From a virus, in IMG/VR virus record IMGVR_UViG_3300031379_000015, positions 1 to 30,707 of that record: a DNA stretch of 30,707 nt. The stretch is one strand, 5' to 3'. Within the stretch, counting starts at the first letter, position 1. Each line of letters starts with the position of its first letter. A model generated the notes under the pieces. That model was not told the DNA's origin and searched no databases. It saw nothing but the letters and a program-made list of their open reading frames with translations. The translations under genes and the position numbers were made by a program. Positions 20,618-29,279 of the stretch are shown one piece after another.

Positions 20618-21256
20618 ATGGTAATCGGAGATATAGTAGATATAGCCCTTGACCGCATAAATGCGGCTGACCCTGTTATAAAAGCCCACGCAGAAAGTGA
20701 AGTTGCACTTTGGCTTAAAGATATCGTTAGAAAATACGATTTTACTTTTATGCGTAAGGAAGCTGATACAGTTACTTTAGCTGTTGGAGATAATTCGTTT
20801 GATTTAGAAGATGACTATAGGAAGATGATTTCTATAGTATTTATAGACCCAGATGGCAAGAGGCACGACATAGAGGTTGTTGATAGGTCTAAATTTGACC
20901 AGATTACTGATTTAACTACAGAAGGACTACCTTACATGGGTTGTGCGTTTGGTAGTGAATTTAGGTTCTATTTCTCGGCAGATAAGGTTTATACGGTAGA
21001 GTATGTTTATTATTCTCTCTATACTGACGCAGAGGTTGCTAATAATGTAGAAGTTGACTTCCCAGATAAACTCATAGAACAAGTGGCTTCTATTGCGGCA
21101 TTACAATACGATAGATTAGAAACGAATATAGAAGAAAGTAAGTTAAAACGAATGTTGGCGGATTTTAGGCGTGGCTCAGTGGATGAAGGGGTGTCGGGTG
21201 ATGCTATACCATTAGACCACAAGACGCATCAACCTCATCCGAAGAACTTCATATAG
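20618..21256 (+). CDS. head-tail adaptor protein (podovirus tail tubular A-like)
   Basis: 212 residues from ATG 20618 behind AGGAG. The N-terminal helices (IVDIALDRINAADP, then EVALWLKDIVRKYDFTFM) are followed by a beta-rich middle (DTVTLAVGDNSFDLEDDYRKMISIVF). The helical end contains LIEQVASIAALQYDRLE. This layout is that of podoviral adaptors that bind below the portal, such as P22 gp4 or T7 gp11. The next gene is a propeller-like protein, as expected for gp11-gp12 order. Confidence 0.78.
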   Translation: MVIGDIVDIALDRINAADPVIKAHAESEVALWLKDIVRKYDFTFMRKEADTVTLAVGDNSFDLEDDYRKMISIVFIDPDGKRHDIEVVDRSKFDQITDLTTEGLPYMGCAFGSEFRFYFSADKVYTVEYVYYSLYTDAEVANNVEVDFPDKLIEQVASIAALQYDRLETNIEESKLKRMLADFRRGSVDEGVSGDAIPLDHKTHQPHPKNFI

Positions 21257-21264
21257 GGGGTAGT

Positions 21265-22782
21265 GTGGAATATTATAATTTGCCCACTTTTTCTGATGGT
21301 AATAATTTATTGGTCGCACCATTAGAAATAGGTCAAGGGCAGACAGTAAGGACTTGCAATTTAGTTCCTATCGCAAGAAAAATCCTACAAAAGAAACCTG
21401 GTTCTATTCTACACTTGGAAATAGAAGATGCTAACTCAATAGATTCTATCAATAAATTAGTTGTAGGTTCAGATACTTATTTAATAGCAGTGGCTAATTT
21501 TGATGCCGCAGATAAGGTCTTTTATTCTAAAAACGGTGCGGCTTTTACAGAGATGACTGGCGGGACTGCATTAGCCGCTAATAATAACTACGATTTGGTA
21601 GTTATGATAAATAAGTTATACATCGCCAGTAGCGGTAAACCATTACAAGTAACTGATGACGGAGAAAGTAAAGCAGACCTAACTGGGACAAATATACCAC
21701 TTAACCCTACGCATATTGCTTCGTTCAAAGACCGACTTTGGGCTACTGTATTAAGTAGCGGTCAATGGTGGACTTATATTTCTAATAATTTAGACCCTAC
21801 AACTTATTTAGATTCTATGATTATCAAGACTGCACCCAAACAAGACCCTTTAATGGGACTTGCACCACTTACTTTTACCACAGCCACAGAAACGATTTCA
21901 GATTTAATGATGATTATACATAAAGACGCTTTGTTTGGGGTTACTTTTACTACTAAACCTATAGCAAGGGAACAATATTCAGGACAAGGCGGTTGCTGGG
22001 ATGCGAAGTCAATAGTCAATACTCCGTTAGGTCTAATGTATCGTAGTAGAGATTCTATTATGCTCTTTACTGGTAAAGGCGAACCTTTAGAAATAGGCAA
22101 TACTATTAAACCAGTTTGGGATGGGACTCATATATCTCAAGGTTCAAGCACGGTTTATAGGACTTCAGCAGCTTGTTTTTTTGACGGGTTCTATAGAATA
22201 GCATACCCTTTGAGCGGTAGTTCTAATAATGACAGAGAATATTGGTTAGATACCAGATATGGACTTGAAAATATCGGTTGGTATGGCGACCATTCGGGAC
22301 TTGCGATTGGTTGTTACTTTGTTGATGGAAATACTATCTATGCTGGCTCTGCGACTGACGGTAAGATATGGAAACTTAACCAATCCACAAGAAACGATAA
22401 TTTAGTTACCATACCGACTCAATTACAAACCAGATTCTATACAGGAGATGATTCGGAATATACGACTAAAATTTTTAAGAGGTTTGGGTTTAACTTAGCC
22501 GCAGACGGAAACGCTTCAATAAATGTTAAATACGATATAAATCAAGGCAATATCACTAATACTAAGCAGTTGCAAGTAGTCGTATCAGCAGACCTATGGG
22601 ATGTTGCAAAATGGGATGTGGCTAAATTCTATGCAGGTAATATTTGGAAAACTTATAGGGACTTTTGCAGACCTACAGATAGGGGTAATTTTATCTCATT
22701 CCAACTTGATGAACAGAGTTTGACTAACATTCTATATAGAAACGGGCTTTTGGGGTATCTAAAAACTAATAGAATTTTATAG
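21265..22782 (+). CDS. beta-propeller-like tail protein (stopper or tubular B-like)
   Basis: 505 residues, starting GTG 21265 after GGGGGT. Repeated blade-like elements include LVVGSDTYLIAVANFD, YDLVVMINKLYIASSGKPLQVTDDG and HIASFKDRLWATVLSSGQ, then YWLDTRYGLENIGWYGDHSG and YAGSATDGKIWKLNQ, as in podoviral propellers (T7 gp12 or P22 gp10). It would form the tail below the adaptor. The assignment rests on length, blade pattern and order. Confidence 0.75.
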   Translation: MEYYNLPTFSDGNNLLVAPLEIGQGQTVRTCNLVPIARKILQKKPGSILHLEIEDANSIDSINKLVVGSDTYLIAVANFDAADKVFYSKNGAAFTEMTGGTALAANNNYDLVVMINKLYIASSGKPLQVTDDGESKADLTGTNIPLNPTHIASFKDRLWATVLSSGQWWTYISNNLDPTTYLDSMIIKTAPKQDPLMGLAPLTFTTATETISDLMMIIHKDALFGVTFTTKPIAREQYSGQGGCWDAKSIVNTPLGLMYRSRDSIMLFTGKGEPLEIGNTIKPVWDGTHISQGSSTVYRTSAACFFDGFYRIAYPLSGSSNNDREYWLDTRYGLENIGWYGDHSGLAIGCYFVDGNTIYAGSATDGKIWKLNQSTRNDNLVTIPTQLQTRFYTGDDSEYTTKIFKRFGFNLAADGNASINVKYDINQGNITNTKQLQVVVSADLWDVAKWDVAKFYAGNIWKTYRDFCRPTDRGNFISFQLDEQSLTNILYRNGLLGYLKTNRIL

Positions 22783-22790
22783 GAGGAAAC

Positions 22791-23612
22791 ATGAAGAAGC
22801 TATTACAATTATTTGCAGGATTTTTAGTTGGTGTTTTAATCGGTTCTACAATTATGGAAGTTAGTAGTTCCATAACAAAACCATATACTTTTTCTGCTGG
22901 GACTGTAATTTATTCTTCATACATGAACGATAACTTTGATATTCTCTACAACGAAGCCAATAGAATAATCGCCTTAGATATTGAGGGGACACAGACACAG
23001 GTAGCAACAAATGTATTAGATATAGCACAACACGATACAGATATTACTGCAATAGAAGCAGATTATTGGGTAGAGGAAGATAGAATAGATACTGATGCGA
23101 TAACGACTTATAAAATAGCCGACTATGCGGTAGAAGAAGATAAGGTAGATACTGATGCTATTACCGAAAATAAGATTGCTGATAGTGCTGTTACAGAAGA
23201 TAAAATTGCAGACGGAGCTGTTACTGTGTCTAAATTAGAAACATACACCGCAGGCGATAATTTAATGATTTCTGCTGATACTGAACAATCTAAAACTGGA
23301 ACATCATATACCAAAGTTAAGGAAATTAGAATTTCCAGAGGTGGAACATTAAGAATTAAATTTGATTTAAAATCTTCTGTTAGTGGCGCTGTATATGGAA
23401 GGATATATCGCAATGGGGTAGCTGTAGGAACCGAACAAACAACATCTTCTCAAACTTATGTAACAGAAAGCGAGGATATTGATGGTTGGAGTTCTGGTGA
23501 TTTATGTCAGTTATATTATATGGTTCATATTGCTGGGGGTTATAGTGTTTTTGTGAAAAATTTCAGACTTTATTCTGGGATAACTACTCAAGAAGTTGTA
23601 ATAACGGATTAA
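22791..23612 (+). CDS. fibre-like protein with N-terminal membrane or signal segment
   Basis: 273 residues from ATG 22791 behind AGGAGG. Residues 3-22 are hydrophobic (LLQLFAGFLVGVLIG). Residues 85-145 repeat an approximately ten-residue unit of the type AIT-x-x-KIAD-A-V-x-ED, typical of beta-helical fibre stalks. The C-terminal 120 residues resemble a jelly-roll head domain (GTLRIKFDLKSSVSGAVYGRIYRNG). A receptor-binding or tail-tip role is likely; the membrane-type start is odd. Confidence 0.7.
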   Translation: MKKLLQLFAGFLVGVLIGSTIMEVSSSITKPYTFSAGTVIYSSYMNDNFDILYNEANRIIALDIEGTQTQVATNVLDIAQHDTDITAIEADYWVEEDRIDTDAITTYKIADYAVEEDKVDTDAITENKIADSAVTEDKIADGAVTVSKLETYTAGDNLMISADTEQSKTGTSYTKVKEIRISRGGTLRIKFDLKSSVSGAVYGRIYRNGVAVGTEQTTSSQTYVTESEDIDGWSSGDLCQLYYMVHIAGGYSVFVKNFRLYSGITTQEVVITD

Positions 23613-23614
23613 AT

Positions 23615-23803
23615 ATGCCTTATATATTATCGGAAAGAAAAGGTAAATATTGTATGACAAACAAAAACACAGGGAAAAGCTATTGTTACGATTCGGCAGG
23701 AGCACGAGAAAAAGGTATGAAAATGCACGAAGCGTTTTCGCACGGATTTAAGCTAATAGGAAAAGTAAAAGCACCTAAACATTTAAGGGGTAAAAAGTTT
23801 TGA
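23615..23803 (+). CDS. small conserved-type phage protein
   Basis: 62 residues from ATG 23615. YCMTNKNTGKSYCYDS followed by AGAREKGMKMHEAFSHGFK resembles small phage proteins of unknown function; basic C-terminus. The ribosome-binding site is weak (GGAT). Confidence 0.6.
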   Translation: MPYILSERKGKYCMTNKNTGKSYCYDSAGAREKGMKMHEAFSHGFKLIGKVKAPKHLRGKKF

Positions 23804-23810
23804 GAAAACG

Positions 23811-24293
23811 ATGAATAAACTTAGGTCTAAGGGTATAAGTTATTGTCTCTTGAATATATATTTACTACCACGCTTTGTTTCAGTCTATCGTAAGGCACTC
23901 AAGGAAGTAGAGGGCAGTGTTATGACCGAAAAGCACTTAGGAAACTGGTCGTTGGATACGATTGAGAAGATGAATACCTTAAAATACCCAGACCATTTCT
24001 ATCTATGTGCGATGCGGTCTAAGAAGATAGTCGGAATAGTTATAGTAGGTCAGGCGTATAACATTGAAGGCATTAAATCGGCTATGTTTGATACGTTTTT
24101 TATACTTCCAGAGTATAGGAAGTTCACTAATATAGCCCAGACCTTAGCCGAGATGGCAGTTGCTTGGGTTAAACAAAGACAATTCAAGGTCTTATACGGA
24201 ATGGAAAATATAGATACTAATAAATGGGAAAAGAAAACAAGAATTTTTAAGTTCAAACCGATAAAGAAATTATTAAAAATGAGTATAGAATAA
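23811..24293 (+). CDS. GNAT-type acetyltransferase
   Basis: 160 residues from ATG 23811. The central strand KIVGIVIVGQ is followed by a strand pair ending FDTFFILPEYRKF. A helix, TNIAQTLAEMAVAWVKQRQFKVLYGMEN, continues the sequence, and the whole matches motifs A and B of the GNAT fold. The usual Q/RxxGxG/A acetyl-CoA loop is only loosely present (PEYRKFTNIAQ), so activity is uncertain. It sits inside the tail gene cluster, where such genes are common in metagenomic podoviruses. The substrate is unknown. Confidence 0.7.
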   Translation: MNKLRSKGISYCLLNIYLLPRFVSVYRKALKEVEGSVMTEKHLGNWSLDTIEKMNTLKYPDHFYLCAMRSKKIVGIVIVGQAYNIEGIKSAMFDTFFILPEYRKFTNIAQTLAEMAVAWVKQRQFKVLYGMENIDTNKWEKKTRIFKFKPIKKLLKMSIE

Positions 24294-24305
24294 GGAGACG
24301 CAATT

Positions 24306-25112
24306 ATGCAAGCACTTCCATACGTTATCCCTGCTGTAAGTAGTTGGTTGGGTGGTCAAATGTCGCAACAAGGTCAAAATCAGCAATCGCAAGGCACTCA
24401 GAACGCTATTGACGCTATGTATCAACCTCAATACACCTCTGACATAGACAAAATGCTTTACGAGTTGCTACAGAAACAACAGAACTATCAAATGCCTGCT
24501 GAGTATCAGGGTATAGTTAATCAGTTAATGGGACAATATTCGGGTATGGGTCAGGGTAGCAATTATAACAATCTTTTAAATACTTTTCTAACGGAATCTT
24601 TCAAACCGCAGGGCGACATATACGATTATTATTCAGGTAAATTAAGACAAAATATCGGCTCTCAAGCGTCTGCCGCAGGACTTGGCACTTCACCATTTGG
24701 GGTTGGGTTAGTTGGAGAAGGATTGGAGTCATTTACTAAAGACTATGCTACCAACGAAGATGCCCGCAGAATGAACGCATTACAGGCATTTTTACAGGGT
24801 CAACAGGGAGTAAGTGGTATGGGACAAGGTGCGTTAAGTTCGGCTCTTAATTTAGAACAGGCGAAACAATATCCTATATCTCAATCAGTAGCAGGTATGC
24901 AGAATTACTTAAATTCAGGTATCAACGCAGGTGCGAATGTAGCACCATTATATCAACAGCAAGGTCAGCAAAACGCACAACCATATAACTATGCAGCACA
25001 GGGAATGAATAATTTAGCAAGCACAAGTTTACAAGCGTTGATGTTGAAGTTGTTAAGTCCAACAACTACACCTACTACTACGCCAATTTCTAACCCGACT
25101 TATATAACTTAG
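24306..25112 (+). CDS. Gln-rich internal virion protein
   Basis: 268 residues from ATG 24306 behind AAGGAG. It is very rich in Gln, Gly, Ala, Ser and Asn (SQQGQNQQSQG, QQQGQQNAQ) with a long helical middle (SGKLRQNIGSQASAAGLG). It resembles the small member of podoviral ejection proteins or virion-associated proteins encoded before large ejection proteins. The assignment is by composition and order. Confidence 0.65.
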   Translation: MQALPYVIPAVSSWLGGQMSQQGQNQQSQGTQNAIDAMYQPQYTSDIDKMLYELLQKQQNYQMPAEYQGIVNQLMGQYSGMGQGSNYNNLLNTFLTESFKPQGDIYDYYSGKLRQNIGSQASAAGLGTSPFGVGLVGEGLESFTKDYATNEDARRMNALQAFLQGQQGVSGMGQGALSSALNLEQAKQYPISQSVAGMQNYLNSGINAGANVAPLYQQQGQQNAQPYNYAAQGMNNLASTSLQALMLKLLSPTTTPTTTPISNPTYIT

Positions 25113-25121
25113 GGGGTAATT

Positions 25122-26108
25122 ATGAATCCATTTATGTTAGGTAATATAGGTAATCTTGGTAGTCAGGGGATAAACCAATTCCAAGAGATACAAAAGAATA
25201 ATCTTATTAAAGAACTACTTATGAACTCGTTACAAAATACTACTGCTCCGCAAGTTACAGGTATGAATGTTATGCCTACTGTCGCACCAAGCTTTGGGGT
25301 TGGTGGTGGTATTCCGCAAGTAACCCCGCAAGTAACACAAGCACCTAAAGATAAGCAACAGATGTTAAAGGACTTAGTGACTGATAAGGCGTTTGGTTCG
25401 TTAATGACACGAGACCCGCAGACAGCCCTAAAACTTATGGAGTATGTTGGTGGAATACCAGAAAAGCCAGAGACTACTACCATAGACAATACTTATCCTA
25501 AAGTCAACACACCTACAACAAGACAGCAATATCTTACAGATTATCCTACTTGGGCTAAAACACTTACAGAAGAACAACAGACAGAATTTGTAAATACAGG
25601 TAAATTAACCAAAGTCAAAGTAAAAGGGTTTGAAGCCAAACCTACTATACCAGCAAGAGCGGGTATGGAATGGCGACAAAACGAGACGGGTGGTTGGGAA
25701 GAAAAACAATCTATTACACAAGAGGAACTCTCAAAACAAAATACCATAATAGAAACTATACAACAGAAATGGTTTGAAAAAGATGGGGATTCTAAAGATA
25801 TTTCTATAGAACAAAAAACCGAAGTATCACAAGATATTAGTGTAATAAATAAAATCTATGAACAGAATAATATGCCTATTCGGTTGACACTACGAACAAA
25901 AGTTACTCCAGCAGTTAAAAATAGTAGGGGTCAAATAACTAAACCCGAAGATGTAACTCTTGAAATAGTTAAGACAACCGTATCGGGAGTTTTAGACACT
26001 ACGGATACCTCACAAATTATACCAGAGGGTGTTACCGAAGAAGATATAATATTCACTATGAAGAAACACAATCTAACAAGAGAAGAAGTATTAAGCCGAT
26101 TGAGGTAA
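25122..26108 (+). CDS. internal virion or ejection protein candidate
   Basis: 328 residues from ATG 25122 after AGGGGG. The N-terminal 80 residues are Gln, Asn and Met rich with a PQVTPQVTQAP repeat. The rest is charged and helical with repeated IT-QEEL, IEQKTEVSQD and EVLSRL segments. It lies between two other ejection-type genes. Family not certain. Confidence 0.62.
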   Translation: MNPFMLGNIGNLGSQGINQFQEIQKNNLIKELLMNSLQNTTAPQVTGMNVMPTVAPSFGVGGGIPQVTPQVTQAPKDKQQMLKDLVTDKAFGSLMTRDPQTALKLMEYVGGIPEKPETTTIDNTYPKVNTPTTRQQYLTDYPTWAKTLTEEQQTEFVNTGKLTKVKVKGFEAKPTIPARAGMEWRQNETGGWEEKQSITQEELSKQNTIIETIQQKWFEKDGDSKDISIEQKTEVSQDISVINKIYEQNNMPIRLTLRTKVTPAVKNSRGQITKPEDVTLEIVKTTVSGVLDTTDTSQIIPEGVTEEDIIFTMKKHNLTREEVLSRLR

Positions 26109-26111
26109 TGT

Positions 26112-29100
26112 ATGCCGATAGATTTACTGGAGAGAAAACCAAAGGACTTACTATCAAGAGAACCGATAGATTTATTAGCCCCTAAAGAACCAAGAGATTT
26201 ATTAGTAGAACCCTTACCAGCAGAACCAGAAAAGAAATCTCCTATTAAAGATTTTGCAAAAGATTACTGGACTGTTTTTACTCAACCTTATACAAAGACA
26301 TTAACTGGGCATACATGGGGAGAACGGGCTGATAAAGTCCTCAAAGAAATTGAACAAGGCAATCTTGAGCATGTAGATACTTTTGGAAAATTATTAAAAA
26401 ATTATGTTCTTCCAAAAACCATAAGCGTGACAGCAGAAATTTCCCCATTAGACGCAGAAATTATGCTTGTTGCTGGAAAAATATTGGACATCCCCCAAGT
26501 TAAATCATTTATCACTACTCCAATCGGTAAAGGTTTTGTCTCTGCTTATAGAACAGCATTGAAGGGAATGCTTACAAAAGCACCCGCATTGGCTACGAAT
26601 GAACAAATATTAAAAGCAGTCAAAAGAGGCGATATAAGTTTAGGCGAAGCAACACGCATAAGACCTGAATTATTTACCAAAGAATTGGGCAAACGAATAT
26701 CCACAGAACCTATTACTACAAAACCCACTACTGTTCCAGTTAAAACGGGTGGATTGCCTGTTAAAGTTACACAACCTGCCCATCCTATAAAACTCACACC
26801 TGAAGTTAAACCCGACATTCTCGCACAAGTTCCAAAATCTATGGAAGGGAAGGGGATAACAACAGGATTACCAGAACCCGTAGCAGAAACAACAGGCAAG
26901 ATACGAGAAAGTCGGGCATATACAAACTATATGAAAAATCTTGATACTCTCGCCAAAGATGTGCCTGAATATCAAAGAATGAAATATGCAGAAGACATGG
27001 CAAGGGCAGATAAGTTTGCTAATTCTTACCCTAATGAAATATTAAAAGTAGCACGAGGAGAAATTGCACCACCAGAGGGTATTACACAATCTTCTATCAC
27101 AAATAAGGCAATAGAGAAAGCAGTCCAGAATAACGATATTAAATTGACCAATGAGTTAATTACGAATCAATCATTAAGAGCAACAAGAGCAGGACAGGAA
27201 ATCTCTGTTTTAAAGGCATTATATGACCAAGACGATGTATTCCCTATAGCACAAGAACTATTAAAGATAAGAACCAATCAAGCACTCAAGAAAAACTACC
27301 AAGACCCATTATCTAAAGTAAAAGTCAATGATAAAATTATGGAAAAAGTAAGACAAGAAGCAAAGATTACAGACCAAGAAATGGGTAAGATTATGGAATT
27401 TTCTAAAGACTTAAAGTTGTTACGAACTAAAACTGACAAATGGGGTAACCCAGATATAGAGTATTTCAAAAAGAGACATGAACTTGTTGATTGGTTGAAT
27501 TACATAAACCCACGTTCTAATCTTGATGTGGCAGTAGGAGTTATCGGTAGGGGTTCAATGTTATTTAATTTGAAGACCCCATTATTAAATATAGAAAGCA
27601 ACACCCTTTGGGGTGCTGAAGGAGTATTGGAAAGAAGATTATTGGGATTACAATTTAATGCACCCAACACAAAAGAAGTTATAGATTTTACAAAACACAA
27701 CACTAAACTTTATACTAAAACTGGAACTGATTTAATTATATTAGACGATGTTGTTGGAGATTATGTGGTTAGGGGAGAAACCATAACCCATTCTCAAGGT
27801 GGTGGATTGATTAGAAAATATGGTAGGTTTATGGAGACTTACTCTTTTAGATATGGGCAAGGTGTTCCCGATATTTTTGCAGAGTCATTCCATTTTGCAG
27901 ATTATTTGAATTTAGAGAGTTATAAAATTGCTGGTAGAGAAGGATTGAGAGGCAAAGAAAGACAACAACGGGCTTTAGAGTTGATGAAAGATGCTATGAA
28001 CATAAAACCAGAGACTTCACTTGGTCAAGATTTGAGGGTTAAAGCAAGAGCAGAAGCATTATTCTATACTTGGAAAAATAAATCAAAGTTTTCTGATTTA
28101 GGAATTGCCTCAAGAAAGATTATAAATCAGTTCGGAAATATATTTGGTCTATCGCATAAATTAGGTGAAGCAATAGCACCATTCGTCAAGACACCCGCTA
28201 ACATTATCGGTGTTGGCGTTGATATGTCAGGTGGTTATGGTTTTAAGGGTGCAAATGAGATTTATAAAGCATATAAAACAAGAGACATAAACAGTGTAAG
28301 TCAAGAACATTTACACGATGGAATACGATATTTTACTCGGTTAGGTATGGGTGCTATTATAACCGCAATTATAGGGAATATGATTAAAGACCAAGATTAT
28401 ATGCCTGATTATTACTCGGCAACCCAAGATGAAAAGAACTTTGCAAAGCAATTTAATATACCTTTTAATTCTGTAAAAGTAGGGAGTAAATGGGTATCGT
28501 TTGACTATTTTGGAGCGTTTGGAGCACCACTTAAAGCATATATTCATGCAAGGAAATATGGTGATACGCCTATAAATAAACTTTATCAATATAGTTTAGC
28601 AGTGGGTAGGCAGATAATGACCTTCCCTGGTTTTCAAAATTTAGCAGAGTTTATGGATAGTTCTTGGAAACAAGTTACAAACAAAAAAGATACTAAATCT
28701 TTAGTAGATAATTTCTATAATGGGACTATGGACTTTATGTCTTCAAGGTTTATACCCTCAATACTTGGTGATTTTGCGAAGGCGATTGACGAGTCTGAAA
28801 GGGAAGCAAAAGGACTTGGAAAGATAACTGCTAAACTACCAAAACTAAGGGAGACTCTACCAGAACGGATAAATAATTTTGGTGAAAATGTGCAAACACA
28901 ACCCTTTTTAAGCGATTTATTGTTCGGTGCAAGAGTTAAAACCACCAGAGACGACCCTACTTATAACGAACTTGAACGATTATTAGAACAGGGTGAACTA
29001 CCAAGTTTAAGTGATATTACCAAGACAAGCACAAGAGTAAAAAAAATGCAGGAACAATTAGGTGAAGTAAAGTTTAGAGAAATGATTTTATATTTTGGCG

Positions 29101-29279
29101 GTAAGTTTAAGATTGAACTTGATAGAGAAATTTCAAAGAATAGTTATAAAAGATTATCAGATGAGGATAAAAAAGATAGAATAATCGCTATTAAAAATTC
29201 TATTTTAGATGATACACTTGATAAATTTGGTTATAAAAGTCCAACAAGAAGGATAAAAAATGTTTTACCAAAATTATAA
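26112..29279 (+). CDS. large ejection-type virion protein
   Basis: 1055 residues from ATG 26112 behind GAGG. The first 31 residues repeat P-x-D-L-L four times (2, 10, 18 and 27). The rest is mainly helical with a hydrophobic segment near 744-756 (GMGAIITAIIGNM). This is preceded by a region with SNLDVAVGVIGRGSMLFNLKT and followed by SVKVGSKWVSFDYFGAFGAP. Size, helix content and place at the end of the virion operon suit a podoviral internal or ejection protein that crosses the host envelope with the DNA. No lytic motif is seen. Confidence 0.7.
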   Translation: MPIDLLERKPKDLLSREPIDLLAPKEPRDLLVEPLPAEPEKKSPIKDFAKDYWTVFTQPYTKTLTGHTWGERADKVLKEIEQGNLEHVDTFGKLLKNYVLPKTISVTAEISPLDAEIMLVAGKILDIPQVKSFITTPIGKGFVSAYRTALKGMLTKAPALATNEQILKAVKRGDISLGEATRIRPELFTKELGKRISTEPITTKPTTVPVKTGGLPVKVTQPAHPIKLTPEVKPDILAQVPKSMEGKGITTGLPEPVAETTGKIRESRAYTNYMKNLDTLAKDVPEYQRMKYAEDMARADKFANSYPNEILKVARGEIAPPEGITQSSITNKAIEKAVQNNDIKLTNELITNQSLRATRAGQEISVLKALYDQDDVFPIAQELLKIRTNQALKKNYQDPLSKVKVNDKIMEKVRQEAKITDQEMGKIMEFSKDLKLLRTKTDKWGNPDIEYFKKRHELVDWLNYINPRSNLDVAVGVIGRGSMLFNLKTPLLNIESNTLWGAEGVLERRLLGLQFNAPNTKEVIDFTKHNTKLYTKTGTDLIILDDVVGDYVVRGETITHSQGGGLIRKYGRFMETYSFRYGQGVPDIFAESFHFADYLNLESYKIAGREGLRGKERQQRALELMKDAMNIKPETSLGQDLRVKARAEALFYTWKNKSKFSDLGIASRKIINQFGNIFGLSHKLGEAIAPFVKTPANIIGVGVDMSGGYGFKGANEIYKAYKTRDINSVSQEHLHDGIRYFTRLGMGAIITAIIGNMIKDQDYMPDYYSATQDEKNFAKQFNIPFNSVKVGSKWVSFDYFGAFGAPLKAYIHARKYGDTPINKLYQYSLAVGRQIMTFPGFQNLAEFMDSSWKQVTNKKDTKSLVDNFYNGTMDFMSSRFIPSILGDFAKAIDESEREAKGLGKITAKLPKLRETLPERINNFGENVQTQPFLSDLLFGARVKTTRDDPTYNELERLLEQGELPSLSDITKTSTRVKKMQEQLGEVKFREMILYFGGKFKIELDREISKNSYKRLSDEDKKDRIIAIKNSILDDTLDKFGYKSPTRRIKNVLPKL

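Noticed and set aside
23811-24293. Holin or tail-lysozyme role for the gene after the fibre
   Set aside because: The strand-helix pattern fits GNAT better and there is no membrane segment or lysozyme motif.
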